DNA of 64,000 nt, taken from contig NC_070559.1 of the NCBI RefSeq assembly GCF_026914185.1, forward strand, positions 8,353,501 through 8,417,500, in the 5' to 3' direction. Below the pieces are notes generated by a model. The model was not told where the DNA came from, made no database searches, and was given only the letters and a program-made list of their open reading frames with translations. The position numbers and the translations under genes were made by a program. Below are positions 34,681 through 45,607 of the stretch, one piece after another (the first letter of the stretch is position 1; each line of letters opens with the position of its first letter). The stretch is from Puccinia triticina. Lineage: Eukaryota; Basidiomycota; Pucciniomycetes; Pucciniales; Pucciniaceae.

Positions 34681-35765
34681 TTATATTTCAAATATATCTG
34701 GGTGTTATATGCAGAAAAATTGTCCAATGAAATTTCATGTTGAAATATTCCTCATTAATCTGTGGTTGATAACAAAAGTAGATAAAAAAAAGAACCTGAC
34801 AAAGATATGCTAAACCATGTTGGTAAACTAATTCCAAAAAGGCCTTCTATGCATATAGCACTTCAAGTATGATATGCAATATCTTCAGGCAGTTCAACCA
34901 ACCAAATTAAAAATTTGTGCAGGATGGTATCATGATAGAGGTCAGGGGTCAATGTTTTTCCTTTTTTGAAAAAAAGTAGATTTGGAGACTTCTGATAATA
35001 TCAATTGTTGAAGTAAAAAAAAAAGAAAAAAACATTGAGACCCCTCAGCTACCCTGGATTAATCCTAAAACTTGCAATGTCTTTTTTTCAGGAAGAATTG
35101 AATGGTGTATGTGGAAATTTATGAATGTTATCAGGCAAAAAAAAAAAAAAAAAATTTCGGTGGCTTGAAGGTAACACAGGCAGAAGGAGAGAGATTATAG
35201 AATAGTATTGAGGAGACATGGAAAACAGACAAAGGTATCAAGAGGAATAATAAAAAAAAAAATTGATCAATATAAATTGATCAATATATGCTATATTGAT
35301 TAATATACGACATCGCAAATTCATCCATCTTGGTAGTGACTGGGATAATCCAGTGGCTCTGAGTCGTAGATGGGGTTGAATCTGATCCAAAGAGTTTACT
35401 CCCAGCCGGTGATAAGTATTTGAGACAGTCAGGCTTGAGTTTCCGGACAGTGATTTGTTGATATGAGGGAAACTGGCTATTTGAAGTAGTGATGTGTTGA
35501 TGTATCTTCAAATAAAGAGGAATGAATAAAAGATGTTTATTATGTTCTTCTCTTCTGAAAGTCTGGGGAACAATAGAATCCAGCGAGTACAACTTATGAG
35601 CTTCCATCTACAAGTATCACTAGGTAGAAGCATAAATCATATGTCAATAACAAGGGAAATGAAAGTGAAACAGATGTGAAATTTGTAAGGAGGGCAGATG
35701 GTGTAGTAAAAGCTGATCTGGCAATCTAAGGGGTAGAAGGGTTTCACTTGCCAGCTGACATTGGA

Positions 35766-36123
35766 CTTCGAGGGTGGAGCAATACTGTGCCAGCTGTGAC
35801 CGGTGCCAAAAGGCGAACAGGGCCACCTGTAAACGTTTTGGGCTCTTGCAAACCATTGAGGAGCCTAAACAATGCTGGGAGGTCATTAACATGGATTTTG
35901 TTACCACTCTGCCGATGGGTGGCAAAGACAGCTTCAACGCAGTCCTGGTGGTAGTGGATCGCTTCTCCAAACGGGCCCGGTTTCTGCCCTGCTATAAGGA
36001 CAATACAGCGCTGGATGTTGCGCTCTTGTTCTGGAACTCCATAATCCATGATGTTGGGTGCCCAAAGGTTATAATTACTGATCACGATCCTAAGTTCACG
36101 TCTGAGTTCTGGCAGAGCTTATT
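35766..36123 (+). pseudogene. Gypsy-2 pol part 2: integrase zinc finger and core
   Basis: Resumes the frame left at 29531: joined across the TSD it reads WWPGWTSRVEQYCASCDRC, supplying the two zinc-binding cysteines. The core follows with Asp in NMDFVTTLPMG and Asp in ITDHDPKFTSEFW. It breaks off at QSLF, where CACTA-2 inserted. Confidence 0.88.
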
Positions 36124-37379
36124 CACTACCAAGATGGATGAATTTGCAATGTCGTATATTGATCAACTAGAGTACAAGGCGGCTACGCCGCCGCAACCCC
36201 AGGGCGTCAACTCCACAGCCCACCGCCGGCCCAAGGCCCAAGCCCAGCGGCCAAAGGCACAAGGGCCAAGGTTGCCACCCGCGCAACGGACACCCCCGCA
36301 GGCTTTACGCTCATTTTAATCAGCCATCTGGCAATGCCCCGCAAATATGCCCAAAATGACCGCAGGTACCCGCACCCGCCACGAGTACCCGGGTCCACTC
36401 AGCGATCTCTAATTGACAGTAAGTACCCTCTTTCACTGACCTTGTTTATATCAGAGGAAACCCTGTTGCTCTTGACTTCTCTTCCCTTCTTCCAACACTC
36501 AAAGATCAATCAGGTTATCTCTTGTTAAGACCTTAAAAACCAGAGCAGAGTAGAAACCCTACTTCTGATTCCCACCACCGTTTCCTTGGTGTGAGTGGAG
36601 ACTGTTGCACTCTTTCAGCACAGTTGGCAGCCTACATTTCCAGTTAGAGCTTGGCCCATATTAAATCTTAATAAAAGATCATCTCTCTCTACTGCTTGTA
36701 TTTCTTTATCCCAAAAAATTCAATCAGTGCCCACCCAACTTACTTTTGTCATGTTGTCACTTTAGAGACACAGGCTCACAGATATCAAGGTAAATACAAG
36801 CATGAGTGTTTTATAATTAGGGGGTTTCACAATTGAAATTTGTAGGACACATTTTAAGGTATTCATGAACATTTTTTTCAAAAGTTGATTAATTGCATTG
36901 ATTGATCAGTATCACCTGCTGCTTTCCATCTTACCAAAATTCTTGAATTCTGGTCATATAGGTCTTAAATCTAGCTCCAAAGTTTTGTAAAATTTGACTG
37001 TGAATAACCTTCTTGTTTCACTGCCTGCATGTAAAGTACTGCTCAAAAGATACAAATTTTCAGATGTGCTACAGCCACATTGGTCTTTTTGTCATTCATC
37101 AAGTGTTGCAGAAACCTATCCTCACTTTTTCAGTGGAACCAGTTGTAATTCACATTGACAGAAAATTCAGCAGCTTATAAAAATGAGCCTCCATTCCAGT
37201 CAAAATTCTGTCCAGTTTCAGGATTGTTTTTTTCCCTTTTGTCTGATGATTCATGATTGTTGGGCTGCAAATATATTGAGTCCAGGACTCAATTCACTTG
37301 ACCTTTTACAATATTCAAAGTTTGTTTGACCTTAAAAGCTTCACAAACAGCATAATTTCATGTTGGGGTAGGTCTGAGC

Positions 37380-37960
37380 TCAAGACTCAAGTTCAGCACC
37401 AAGTTGTACTCCCAATAAAACAAGATATATCAGTTGGGGTTGTTGCATGAGCCCAATAACTTGGACACCACCGGCTGGGGCCATCAAATGGTCATGAGGC
37501 CTGGCACCACTGGCTTTGGAGGTGTCACCCTGGGATTGGCCCGCAGCTTCAGGAACTGGAAGATAAAGTAGCGCACCCTGTTGAGGCTGATGATGGGGGG
37601 GAAGTGTCTGAAGGCGCCGGCATGGGTGGTGCGAGCCTCGCCGCTGGCGCGCGGGCCGGAGACGCCAGCGGCGACGGGAATCAAAGGGCCGCGTGTGCGG
37701 GGCGAGTAGCACGGCTTGGACCCGCCGGGCTCATCTGATAAGGGCTTGCTGGATGGTGGTGTGTCCGGAGAGACCAGGCCAGCGGGGAAGGTGCGCGGAC
37801 TGTCGGGGAGGTCCGGGTGGCTTGACTGGCCGCCACCGCCGCCTCCGTCGAAGCCGGGGGATTAACGCTCGTGGGGGACAAGTATGTAGAGTGAGCTAGG
37901 CGAGTAGACGGGCTCCTAATTCGGGTTTAAATGGCGCAGCGTCGCAAGGGTGCAAATGTT
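37380..37960 (-). other. GC-rich insert in Helitron-1, possible captured gene fragment
   Basis: A GC-rich block in an otherwise AT-rich element. On the minus strand an open stretch at 37484-37684 ends VRYFIFQFLKLRANPR... then stop; it has protein-like composition. I do not recognise the source gene. Capture of host exons is common in Helitrons, but here it is inference. Confidence 0.4.
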
Positions 37961-38139
37961 GGAGGCGCCACCAACCCGCAAGCAGTTTCTTGTTTTGATT
38001 GCTCCGAAAGGGTGCGGACTGTTGCGGACGATGTATCAGGGCTGCTGTTTCAGGTCGTCCGCGAAAATGAGGGGTTTGACTTGATGGGGTGAACATAAAA
38101 AGGCGTCCTGGCCGTGTCCTATCCTCCACGGATCCAGTT

Positions 38140-38480
38140 CCCCTCTTGCACTTGCGGAGGTAGAACACAATCCGTCGGTCGATAACCCTCTCCACCCTTG
38201 CCTTTGTAGGGGCCCGAGGGGGTTAATCTTATTTCTCTCTCCCCTGTCGCACTTGCGCAGGCTGATAGAAACCCCTCCGCCTTTGCACTTGCAATTGCCC
38301 CAGGAAAAATGTATTATTCTGCCCCCCTGCTGCACTTGCACAGGCTGGTCAAAAAAAAAAAAAGAACACACAAAAAAAACCTCCCCTGTTGCGCTTGTGC
38401 AGGCTGAGCAATTCATTTGAAACCAACCATTTGCCCGCCTCTCTCCCCTTGCATTTGCAACAGGCAGAGGAGGGAGAATC
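38140..38480. repeat. GCACTTGC/AGGCTG motif cluster in Helitron-1
   Basis: Six imperfect units containing gcacttgc followed by aggctg or aattgcccc, at intervals of 50-80 bp, toward the Helitron 5' end (minus-strand sense). Similar units lie at 53245-53400 in Helitron-2. The units are partly palindromic (tgcacttgca). Confidence 0.65.
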
Positions 38481-39329
38481 CGGTCCCTTTTCATTCATGT
38501 TTCATGAATTGGGGGATCAGTCCGAGGCATTAATGTTTGGGGACTTTAAATTTAATTTTCACAGCAGCAAAGTCAAACATACTTCTGCCTGAAAAGATGG
38601 GAAATGTGGGAAACATTGCCAAGTTGGCCACTGCCACACTGGCAGCCCCCTTTTGGGGCCTTTTTGGAAAGGGGGAGGGTGAACCCATGAACCAAATTTC
38701 CACAAAAGTGTGGATTTAATATACTTAGATATAGCGTATATTGATCAATTTATATTGATCAATTTTTTTTTATTATTCTTCTTGATACCTTTGTCTGTTT
38801 TCCATGTCTCCTTAATACCATTCTATAATCTCTCTCCTTCCCCTTGTGTTAGCTTCAAGCCACAGGAATTTTTTTTTTGCCTGATAACATTCATAAATTT
38901 CTACATACACCGTTCAATTCTTCCTGAAAAAAAGACATTGCAAGTTTTAGGATTAATCCAGGGTGGCTGAGGGGTCTCAATTTTTTTTTCTTTTTTTTTT
39001 TACTTCAACAATTGATCTGTTATCAGAAGTGTGCAAATTGACTTGTTTTTCAAAAAAGGAAAAACATTGACCCCTGACCTCTCTCATGATACCATCTTGC
39101 ACACATTTTTAATTTGGTTGGTTGAACTTGCTCAAGATATTGCATATAATACTTGAAGTGCTACATGCATAGGAGGCCTTTTTGAAATTAGTTTACCATG
39201 GTTTAGCATATTTTTGTCAGGTTCTTTTTTTTATCTACTTTTGTTATCAACCACAGATTAATGAGGAATATTTCCACATGAAATTTTGTTGGACAATTTT
39301 TCTGAATATAAAACCCAGAAATAATGTTT

Positions 39330-40600
39330 TTGGGGTCACATCCATCATGCAGCAGCTGCAATCTGATCAGTTGCCAAATCTCACTACTTTGTTAGTTTCT
39401 TGGTATTTCTGCCACTATATCTCAACCCAGCCTGGGGTTCTTCCATGATATTGGTATCAAAATGTTCAGTAGCCCCCAAGGATCCATTGTGTACCTTGAA
39501 TGACCACAAAACCCCCAAATGTGGCAGCTACAATCTCATCAGTTGCCAAATCTCACTAATTTGGTAGGTTCTTGGTGTTTCTGCCACTATATCTCAACAC
39601 AACCTGGGAGTTCTTCCATGATATTGGTTTCAAAATGATCAATAGTCCCCAAGCATTCATTGTGTACCTTAAATTACCATGAAACTCCCTAATGTAGCCC
39701 TACGACCTGATCAGTTGCCAAATATCACTAATTTGGTAGTTTCTTGGTGTTTCTGCCACTATATCTCAAAGCAGCCTGGGAGTTCTTCCATGATATTGGT
39801 ACCAGAATAATCACATGCCCTCAAACATTCATTGAGTACCTTTAATGACCACAAAACCCCCAAATGTAGCAGCCACAATGTGATCAGTTACCAAATATCA
39901 CAAATTTGGTAGTTTCTTGGTGTTTCTGCCACTATATCTCAGCGCAGCGTGGGAGTTCTTCCATGATATTGGTACCAAAATGATCACATGCCCCTGAAGA
40001 TTCATTGTGTACCTTGAATGAACAAAAAACCCCCAAATGTAGCAGCCACAATGTGATCAGTTGCCAAATATTACTAATTTGGTAGTTTCTTGGTGTTTCT
40101 GCCACTATATCTCAGCACAGTGTGGGAGTTCTTCCATGATATTAGTACCAAAATGATCGAATTCCCCTGAAGATTAATTGTGTACCTTGAATGACCACAA
40201 TACCCCCAAATGTAGCAGCTAGGATGTGATTAGTTGCAAAATATCACTAATTTGGTAGTTTCTGGTGTTTCTGCCACTATATCTCAGCGCAGCTTGGGAT
40301 TTCTTCCGTAATATTGGTATCAAAATGATCAAATTCCCTCAAAGATTCATTGAGTACCTGGAATTACCACAAAACCCCCATATGTAGCAGCCACAATGTG
40401 ATCAGTTGCCAAATATCACCAATTTGGTAGTTTCTTGGTGTTCCTGCCACTATATCTCAGCGCAGCGTGGGAATTCTTCAATGATATTGGTACAAAAATG
40501 ATTAAATGCCCTCAAAGATGAATTGTGTACCTTGAATGACCAAAAAACCCCCAAATGTAGCAGCTACAATGTGAATGGTTGCCAAATATCACTAATCTGG
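39330..40600 (+). repeat. 173-bp satellite array, left arm of CACTA-2
   Basis: About seven monomers in the same orientation as the CACTA-1 left arm, more diverged among themselves. The last is cut within catctggcaa at about 40605, where orientation inverts. Confidence 0.88.
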
Positions 40601-40604
40601 CAAC

Positions 40605-41930
40605 TTATCACAGTGTGGCTGCTGAATTTGGGGGTATTGTGGTCATTCAAGGTCCACAATGAATCTTCAGGGGAATTTGATTATTTTGGTACCAACATCA
40701 TAGAAGAACTCCCACGCTGAGCTGAGATATAGTGGCAGAAACACCAAGAAACTACCAAATCAGTGATATTTGGCAACTGATCACATTGTGGCTGCTACAT
40801 TTGGGGGTTTTGTGGTCATCCAAGGTACTCAATGAATGTTTGAGGTCATTTGATCATTTTGATACACCTATATCATGGAAGAACTCCCATGCTGGGCGGA
40901 GATATAGTGACAGAAACACCAACAAACTACCAAACTAGAACATTTGCCAACTGATCACATTGTGGCTGCTACATTTGGGGGTTTTGTGGTCATCCAAGGT
41001 ACACAATGAATCTTCAGGGCCATTTGATCATTTTGGTACCAATATCATGGAAGAACTCCTATGCTGCGCTGAGATATAGTGACAGAAACACCAACAAACT
41101 ACCAAATTAGTGATATTTGGCAACCAATCACATTGTGGCTGCTACATTTGGGGTTTTTGTGGTCATTCAAGGTACACAATGAATCTTTGGAGGCATTTGA
41201 TCATCTTGGTACCAATATCATGGAAGAACTCCCACGCTGCGCTGAGATATAGTGGCAGAAACACCAAGAAACTACCAAATTAGTGATATTTGGCAACTAA
41301 TCACATTGTGGCTGCTACATCTGGGGTTTTGTGGTCATGCAAGGTACACAATGAACCTTCAGGGGTGATTAATCATTTTGGTACCAATATCATGGAAGAA
41401 CTCCCATGCTGCGCTGAGATATAGTGGCAGAACCACCAAGAAACTACCAAATTAGTGCTATTTGGCAACCAATCACATTGTAGCTGCTACATTTAAGGGT
41501 TTTGTGGTCATTCAAGGTACACAATGAATACTTGAGGGCATTTGATTATTTTGGTAACAATATCATGAAAGAAGTCCCATGCTGTGCTGAGATATAGTGG
41601 CAGAAACATCAAGAAACTACCAAATTAGTGATATTTGGCAACTGATCACATTGTGGCTGCTACATTTGGGGGTTTTGTGGTCATCCAAGGTACTCAATGA
41701 ATATTTGAGGGCAGGTGACCATCTTGATATACATATATCATGGAAGAACTCCCATTCTGGGCGGAGATATAGTGACAGAAACACCAACAAACTACCAAAT
41801 TAGTGATATTTGGCAACCAATCACATTGTGGCTGCTAAATGTGGGGGTTTTGTGGTCATTCAAGGTACACAATGAATCTTTTTGGCCGTTTGATCATTTT
41901 GGTACCAATATAATGGAAGGACTCCCACGC
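40605..41930 (-). repeat. 173-bp satellite array, right arm of CACTA-2, first part
   Basis: Inverse-orientation monomers, continued at 54548 beyond Gypsy-3. Gypsy-3 landed in the word ctcccacgctgcgctgag of a monomer. Confidence 0.88.
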
Positions 41931-42911
41931 TGTGGTGCTCCATTCCAAACCATAAGTAGTATTTTTATTGCTTTCTTTTACATATATTCATCATTACATT
42001 GAGCATTTCCCCATAACCCTTCACAAATACCTCATTATTATTGCATATTCAGATTCTACATCAAATTTCACCTATGGTCACTCATACATAGTATACCCCT
42101 ATCTTCAATGGTTCAGTAGTTATAGAGGATATAAGACTTACAGACAACCTACAGTCTTCATTAGTTACAATACTCATTTCATTAGTAACCTACTTGAATC
42201 ATTACAGTACATTCCTTTTACATATTTATTCTCACATACTAAACCCTTTACATATATTTCTCATTATGTAACACATTACATCATTAGATCTGTGCTTACC
42301 TCTTTCAGTAGTGCTCATCATCACAAGTTGTTACTATGTTCTCATCACTCTTCCCCATTAGTACATTCTTTTATTCCCATAACCAGCATTCCCCTTTCAG
42401 CATTGCTCATCATTACATACTGTTACTATTTCACATCACTCTTCCCCATTTGTACATTCCTTTATTCCCATAGCCAGAATGCCTCCACTGTCTGTGATCA
42501 TCCCTCCTTACTATAAGAACTGTCTTCCCCCCCTCACTTGTACCTCACGAGAGAACTATATGCAGAATTCTATATACAGAAATTATAAGTTAGAAATTAC
42601 TCATCACCCATTGATATCAGTGCAGTTGCTCCTGAACCCATTGCTATTGAACCTTGCCATTGCATTCCCCACTCTCATCACTCCTCCAACTCTCTTACCC
42701 TCAGTAGTCAGTAGTTAAGCTCATAGTACTAGCTCCTAAGATCAAGCAGAAATCAGCCACACCTTTTCTTCTTTTTCTTAGTGTTACTCTCATCCCCTCA
42801 GCATTAGTCAGGAAGGCAGCCTCATCAGCACCCTTGCATCGCTTACATTAGTACTATTGTTGCTATCCATTTCCCTTCCAAGCTCTATTCTCCCCTTTGA
42901 GTATTTCCACA
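41931..42911 (+). repeat. 5' LTR of Gypsy-3
   Basis: 981 bp, TGTGGTGCTCC to TATTTCCACA. Compared with the 3' LTR it lacks a few bases after cattatgta (near 42270) and differs at scattered positions. Confidence 0.93.
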
Positions 42912-42932
42912 AGTGGTGTCCCAACAGTGGCC
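42912..42932 (+). promoter_or_regulatory. Gypsy-3 primer-binding site region
   Basis: agTGGTGTCCCAACAGTGGC directly after the LTR; the same bases follow the Gypsy-4 LTR at 59141. Conservation between the two diverged elements and the position mark it as the primer-binding site. Which tRNA is used is not determined here. Confidence 0.7.
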
Positions 42933-43135
42933 TTTCTATACTTCAGATATCGTCAGCTCTAGTAACACTCTTACCATCAGCCACATACTACTTCACCTAC
43001 ACTCCTCATACTCCTTTCTCTATAAATCAACTCCCTGCTTTCAGAATCAACTTCAACCAACAGTAACACTATCAGCATCTCCATTATCAACCTTCAACAC
43101 CCTTCAGATTTAGATTCAACTTATCTGCTTCAATC

Positions 43136-45607
43136 ATGTCTGCCCAAGGATCTCCCAACACCAATGTTGCTCCCAGTCTTTACCCTCCAGTGGATCCTTC
43201 GAGTAATGCTGCAGTTCAGGACTCCACCACTTCCAATGATGGTCAGACTCAGGTTCCTCCCACTGGTCCAGGTTACCAACCTTCTTCTACTGGTCCAGGT
43301 CCACAGGCTTCTTCCAATGCTCCAGGTCCACAGGCTTCTTCCAATGTTCCAGATCCCCAGGGTTCTTCTACTCCACAAGTCAACTCCAGTTCTTACAGAC
43401 CTCCACCTGGACCTCAGACTTCCAGTATCCCTAGATACACAGGATATAGAGATACCAATCAGCCTTCAGAAGATTCAGAAGATTTAGATGCACCACCACC
43501 CCGCTTTCCCAGGTTCCAGTGCCGAAGGGACGACGCAACACACTCCACCAGGTCCAACACTCACTTTTTAAATAAGGAACCAGCTATGCCTAGGTATCAG
43601 GATCCTGTCAGCAGAAGAGTAAAGATCAAACCCATGGACAAAGAGCTCTTCTTTGATGGAACCAACATGCCTGTGGAAAAATCCATTAGAAGGTATGAAA
43701 GTGCTGGAAGAGATGATGGTGCTAACTCTAAGGAACTGGCTGGAAAAATCAATGCTTTTATCAAAGGGTTGGACCTTAAGGATGAAGTGGAAGACATGTC
43801 AGGCCATGAAAACTTGGATTGGGAAACCCTGAAGAAACAGCTACTCACCAGGTTTGGAACTTCTCAGCCATTGGTCAGATATACCAGGGAGGATCTCAGG
43901 AAACTAGTCTACAAATCTGCCCAGGATGGAGGAATCACCACCTTGGAAACCTTCAACACATTCAGAAACAAGTTTGAAACCATCACTCACTACTTGGTAA
44001 GAATGGGGTACAGTACCAGCCTGGAGGAATTCAGACACCTTCTTTTGGAAACTCTTCACAAGGATCTGGATCAAAGGGTTACTAGGAGCTTGATGAAGGA
44101 CAATCAAATGCTAGCCTCAAAGGACGGAGGTGATATCTTGCCAGACACTGAAACTCTTCTTACCTACATTCACCAGGAAGTTTACTCAAGATCAGTGGTC
44201 AACAGAAGGACTGAATGGAGGGCAGAAGAGAAATTCACTTTGGACAACTCACCTAGGACCTCCAAACCCACACCTGCTACTCAGGGAGCTGCCCCTACTG
44301 CTTCTACTTCTCTGGACAAACAAGTGGAACTCCTTACCAAACAACTTGCATCTCTCACTGCTGGCAAAGGACTACCTCCCCACATGGACAAACCTGCTAG
44401 GACCTGGCCATTCAAATGCTATTATTGTCATCAGGAAACCCATGGAACCAACAGCTGCTCTCAACTTGCCCAGGACATGTCTAGTGGTGCTGTTATCAAG
44501 GATGGAAGAGATTACAAACTTCCAGACAAATCAGTTATTCCATGGATTCCAAGCAGACCAATCAGAACCCCAGTGGAAGAGTACTCTAAAACTAAGCTCA
44601 CATCTTCTTTTGGCCAACTAGAGGAGGACCCAGTCTATTATCAAACCCATAGTTATGAAGCAGACCTTGGAAAGAGGACCAGAAACAACTCTAAGGATCA
44701 GGATGAAGAGGAATCAGCCAAGTCAGACAAAAGGGTCAGAAAGGAAAAACAGGACCTAATGGACATGGATACAGAGGACTTACTTCACATGACACAGCCC
44801 CCCACTCCTAGTGCTTCCAAATCCCCTACTTCAAAAGGCTCCCCTCAAGTCAGATTCCAGGATAAGGACAAGGATTCAACCACTGCACCTAAGGACAAAC
44901 CAGTTAAGAAAACCTATTTGGAAAAGACTTTGGCCAAGGAGTACCCAGGAATTGAAGATGAAGTGGCTAGTAGGATGTTGACTGCAGGAAAGATGGAGTT
45001 GGCCTTTGGAGAAATCTTTGCTATATCACCAGGAGTTACTGACTGTATCAGGAAGAAGATAACCAACAGAAGGGTCCCATTGGATGGTGTCAAATCAGCA
45101 AACTTCACAGACATGGAGGATTAAGAAGAACCAGCACAGGAGCAACCCACTACTCACTACTCCTGCCCCCTTGGATACATCACCATCACTATTGGAGGAG
45201 AGAAACATCAAGCACTCTTGGATACTGGCTCTATGGTCAACATTATTCCTGAAACTCTTGCACATAAACTTGGATTGGTACTCACTGCTAAATCTATGAA
45301 GCTCAAAGGAATTGGAGGCCACCTTACTGATATACCTGGAATTGCTGAAGATGTGGAGGTAACCATTGGGAAAGTAGTCAGGACAGTTCATTTCTGGGTA
45401 GCCAAAGGACCAGTTCAGATGATTATTGGAAAGCCTTTCTTGATGGATGTCTCAGCTAACATCAACTACAATGGAGCCAGAGGAGAAGCACTTTCAATCA
45501 TGGATTCAGCTGGTCAGACTTTTTTGGTTCCAATCATACTCCCCAGTAATCAGAAGTGGGAAACCAGCATACCTTCCAATTCCGGACTGGTAAATTTTTT
45601 AGATTGA
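43136..45607 (+). pseudogene. gag: Gypsy-3 Gag-protease with internal TAA
   Basis: The ATG at 43136 opens 662 codons: a Pro/Ser-rich N-terminus with a repeated TGPGPQASSNAPGPQASSN pattern (about residues 40-80), a gag core (KELFFDGTNMPVEKSIRRYE onward, about 160-350), and a zinc knuckle CYYCHQETHGTNSC near residue 425. TAA at 45122-45124 ends it, but the same frame continues with the retropepsin motif LLDTGSMVNIIP (Asp-Thr-Gly-Ser intact) to a TGA at 45605-45607. In Gypsy-4 the equivalent codon is AAA and Gag-protease is one ORF, so TAA is a single A-to-T nonsense change here, unless it is read through. A slippery site precedes the final stop. Confidence 0.9.
45595..45601 (+). promoter_or_regulatory. 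Programmed -1 frameshift site T TTT TTA (Gypsy-3)
   Basis: The heptamer TTTTTTA lies in the correct register (AAT TTT TTA) two codons before the protease TGA. A -1 slip gives a frame that stays open through SAKYKSTLKKIKPVN to the RT-deletion point. The same heptamer in the same register occurs at the same place in Gypsy-4 (61937-61943). This is the canonical X XXY YYZ form. Confidence 0.82.

Larger units (their letters stand above)
29587..35338. mobile_element. CACTA-1: foldback CACTA element with satellite arms
   Basis: 5752 bp. Ends are CACTAACAAGATGGATGAAT and its near-perfect inverse ending CTTGGTAGTG, with a 3-bp TSD act (29584-29586 and 35339-35341); CACTA ends plus 3-bp TSD are diagnostic of the CACTA (CMC/En-Spm) superfamily. 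Next come a tattgatcaata palindrome motif repeated in tandem and about 600 bp of arm-specific sequence present in inverse orientation at both ends. The inside of each arm is an array of ~173-bp monomers, facing each other and meeting at about 32775. Nearly the whole element is therefore one inverted repeat. No transposase is present; it must be mobilised in trans. Confidence 0.92.
29532..35760. mobile_element. LTR-Z: solo LTR (TSD TTGGA) split by CACTA-1
   Basis: About 475 bp in two parts (29532-29586 and 35339-35760), beginning TGTCAGCGGTGG and ending GCCAGCTGACA, with ttgga at 29527-29531 and 35761-35765. It carries no gene. The ends resemble those of Gypsy-2, LTR-X and LTR-Y (TGTCAGC...GCTGACA), so it is a solo LTR of a related family. 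Confidence 0.8.
36167..38729 (-). mobile_element. Helitron-1, non-autonomous
   Basis: 2563 bp. Read on the minus strand it begins TCTAAGTATATTAAA, ends CTAG, and carries the perfect hairpin GGCGGC-GTA-GCCGCC seven bases before the end. It lies between A and T without target duplication: the flanks join to gatcaa|tatagcg, identical to the uninterrupted CACTA-1 sequence near 29630. These are the Helitron hallmarks. It has no Rep/helicase gene, so it is non-autonomous. It shares both ends and scattered internal segments (e.g. atatcaaggtaaatacaagc) with Helitron-2. Confidence 0.9.

Noticed and set aside
41968..42516. 182-codon ORF in the Gypsy-3 LTR (repeated at 53587)
   Set aside because: Lies wholly in LTR sequence, low complexity (Tyr/His/Ser), not conserved in the older LTR copy at 18862.
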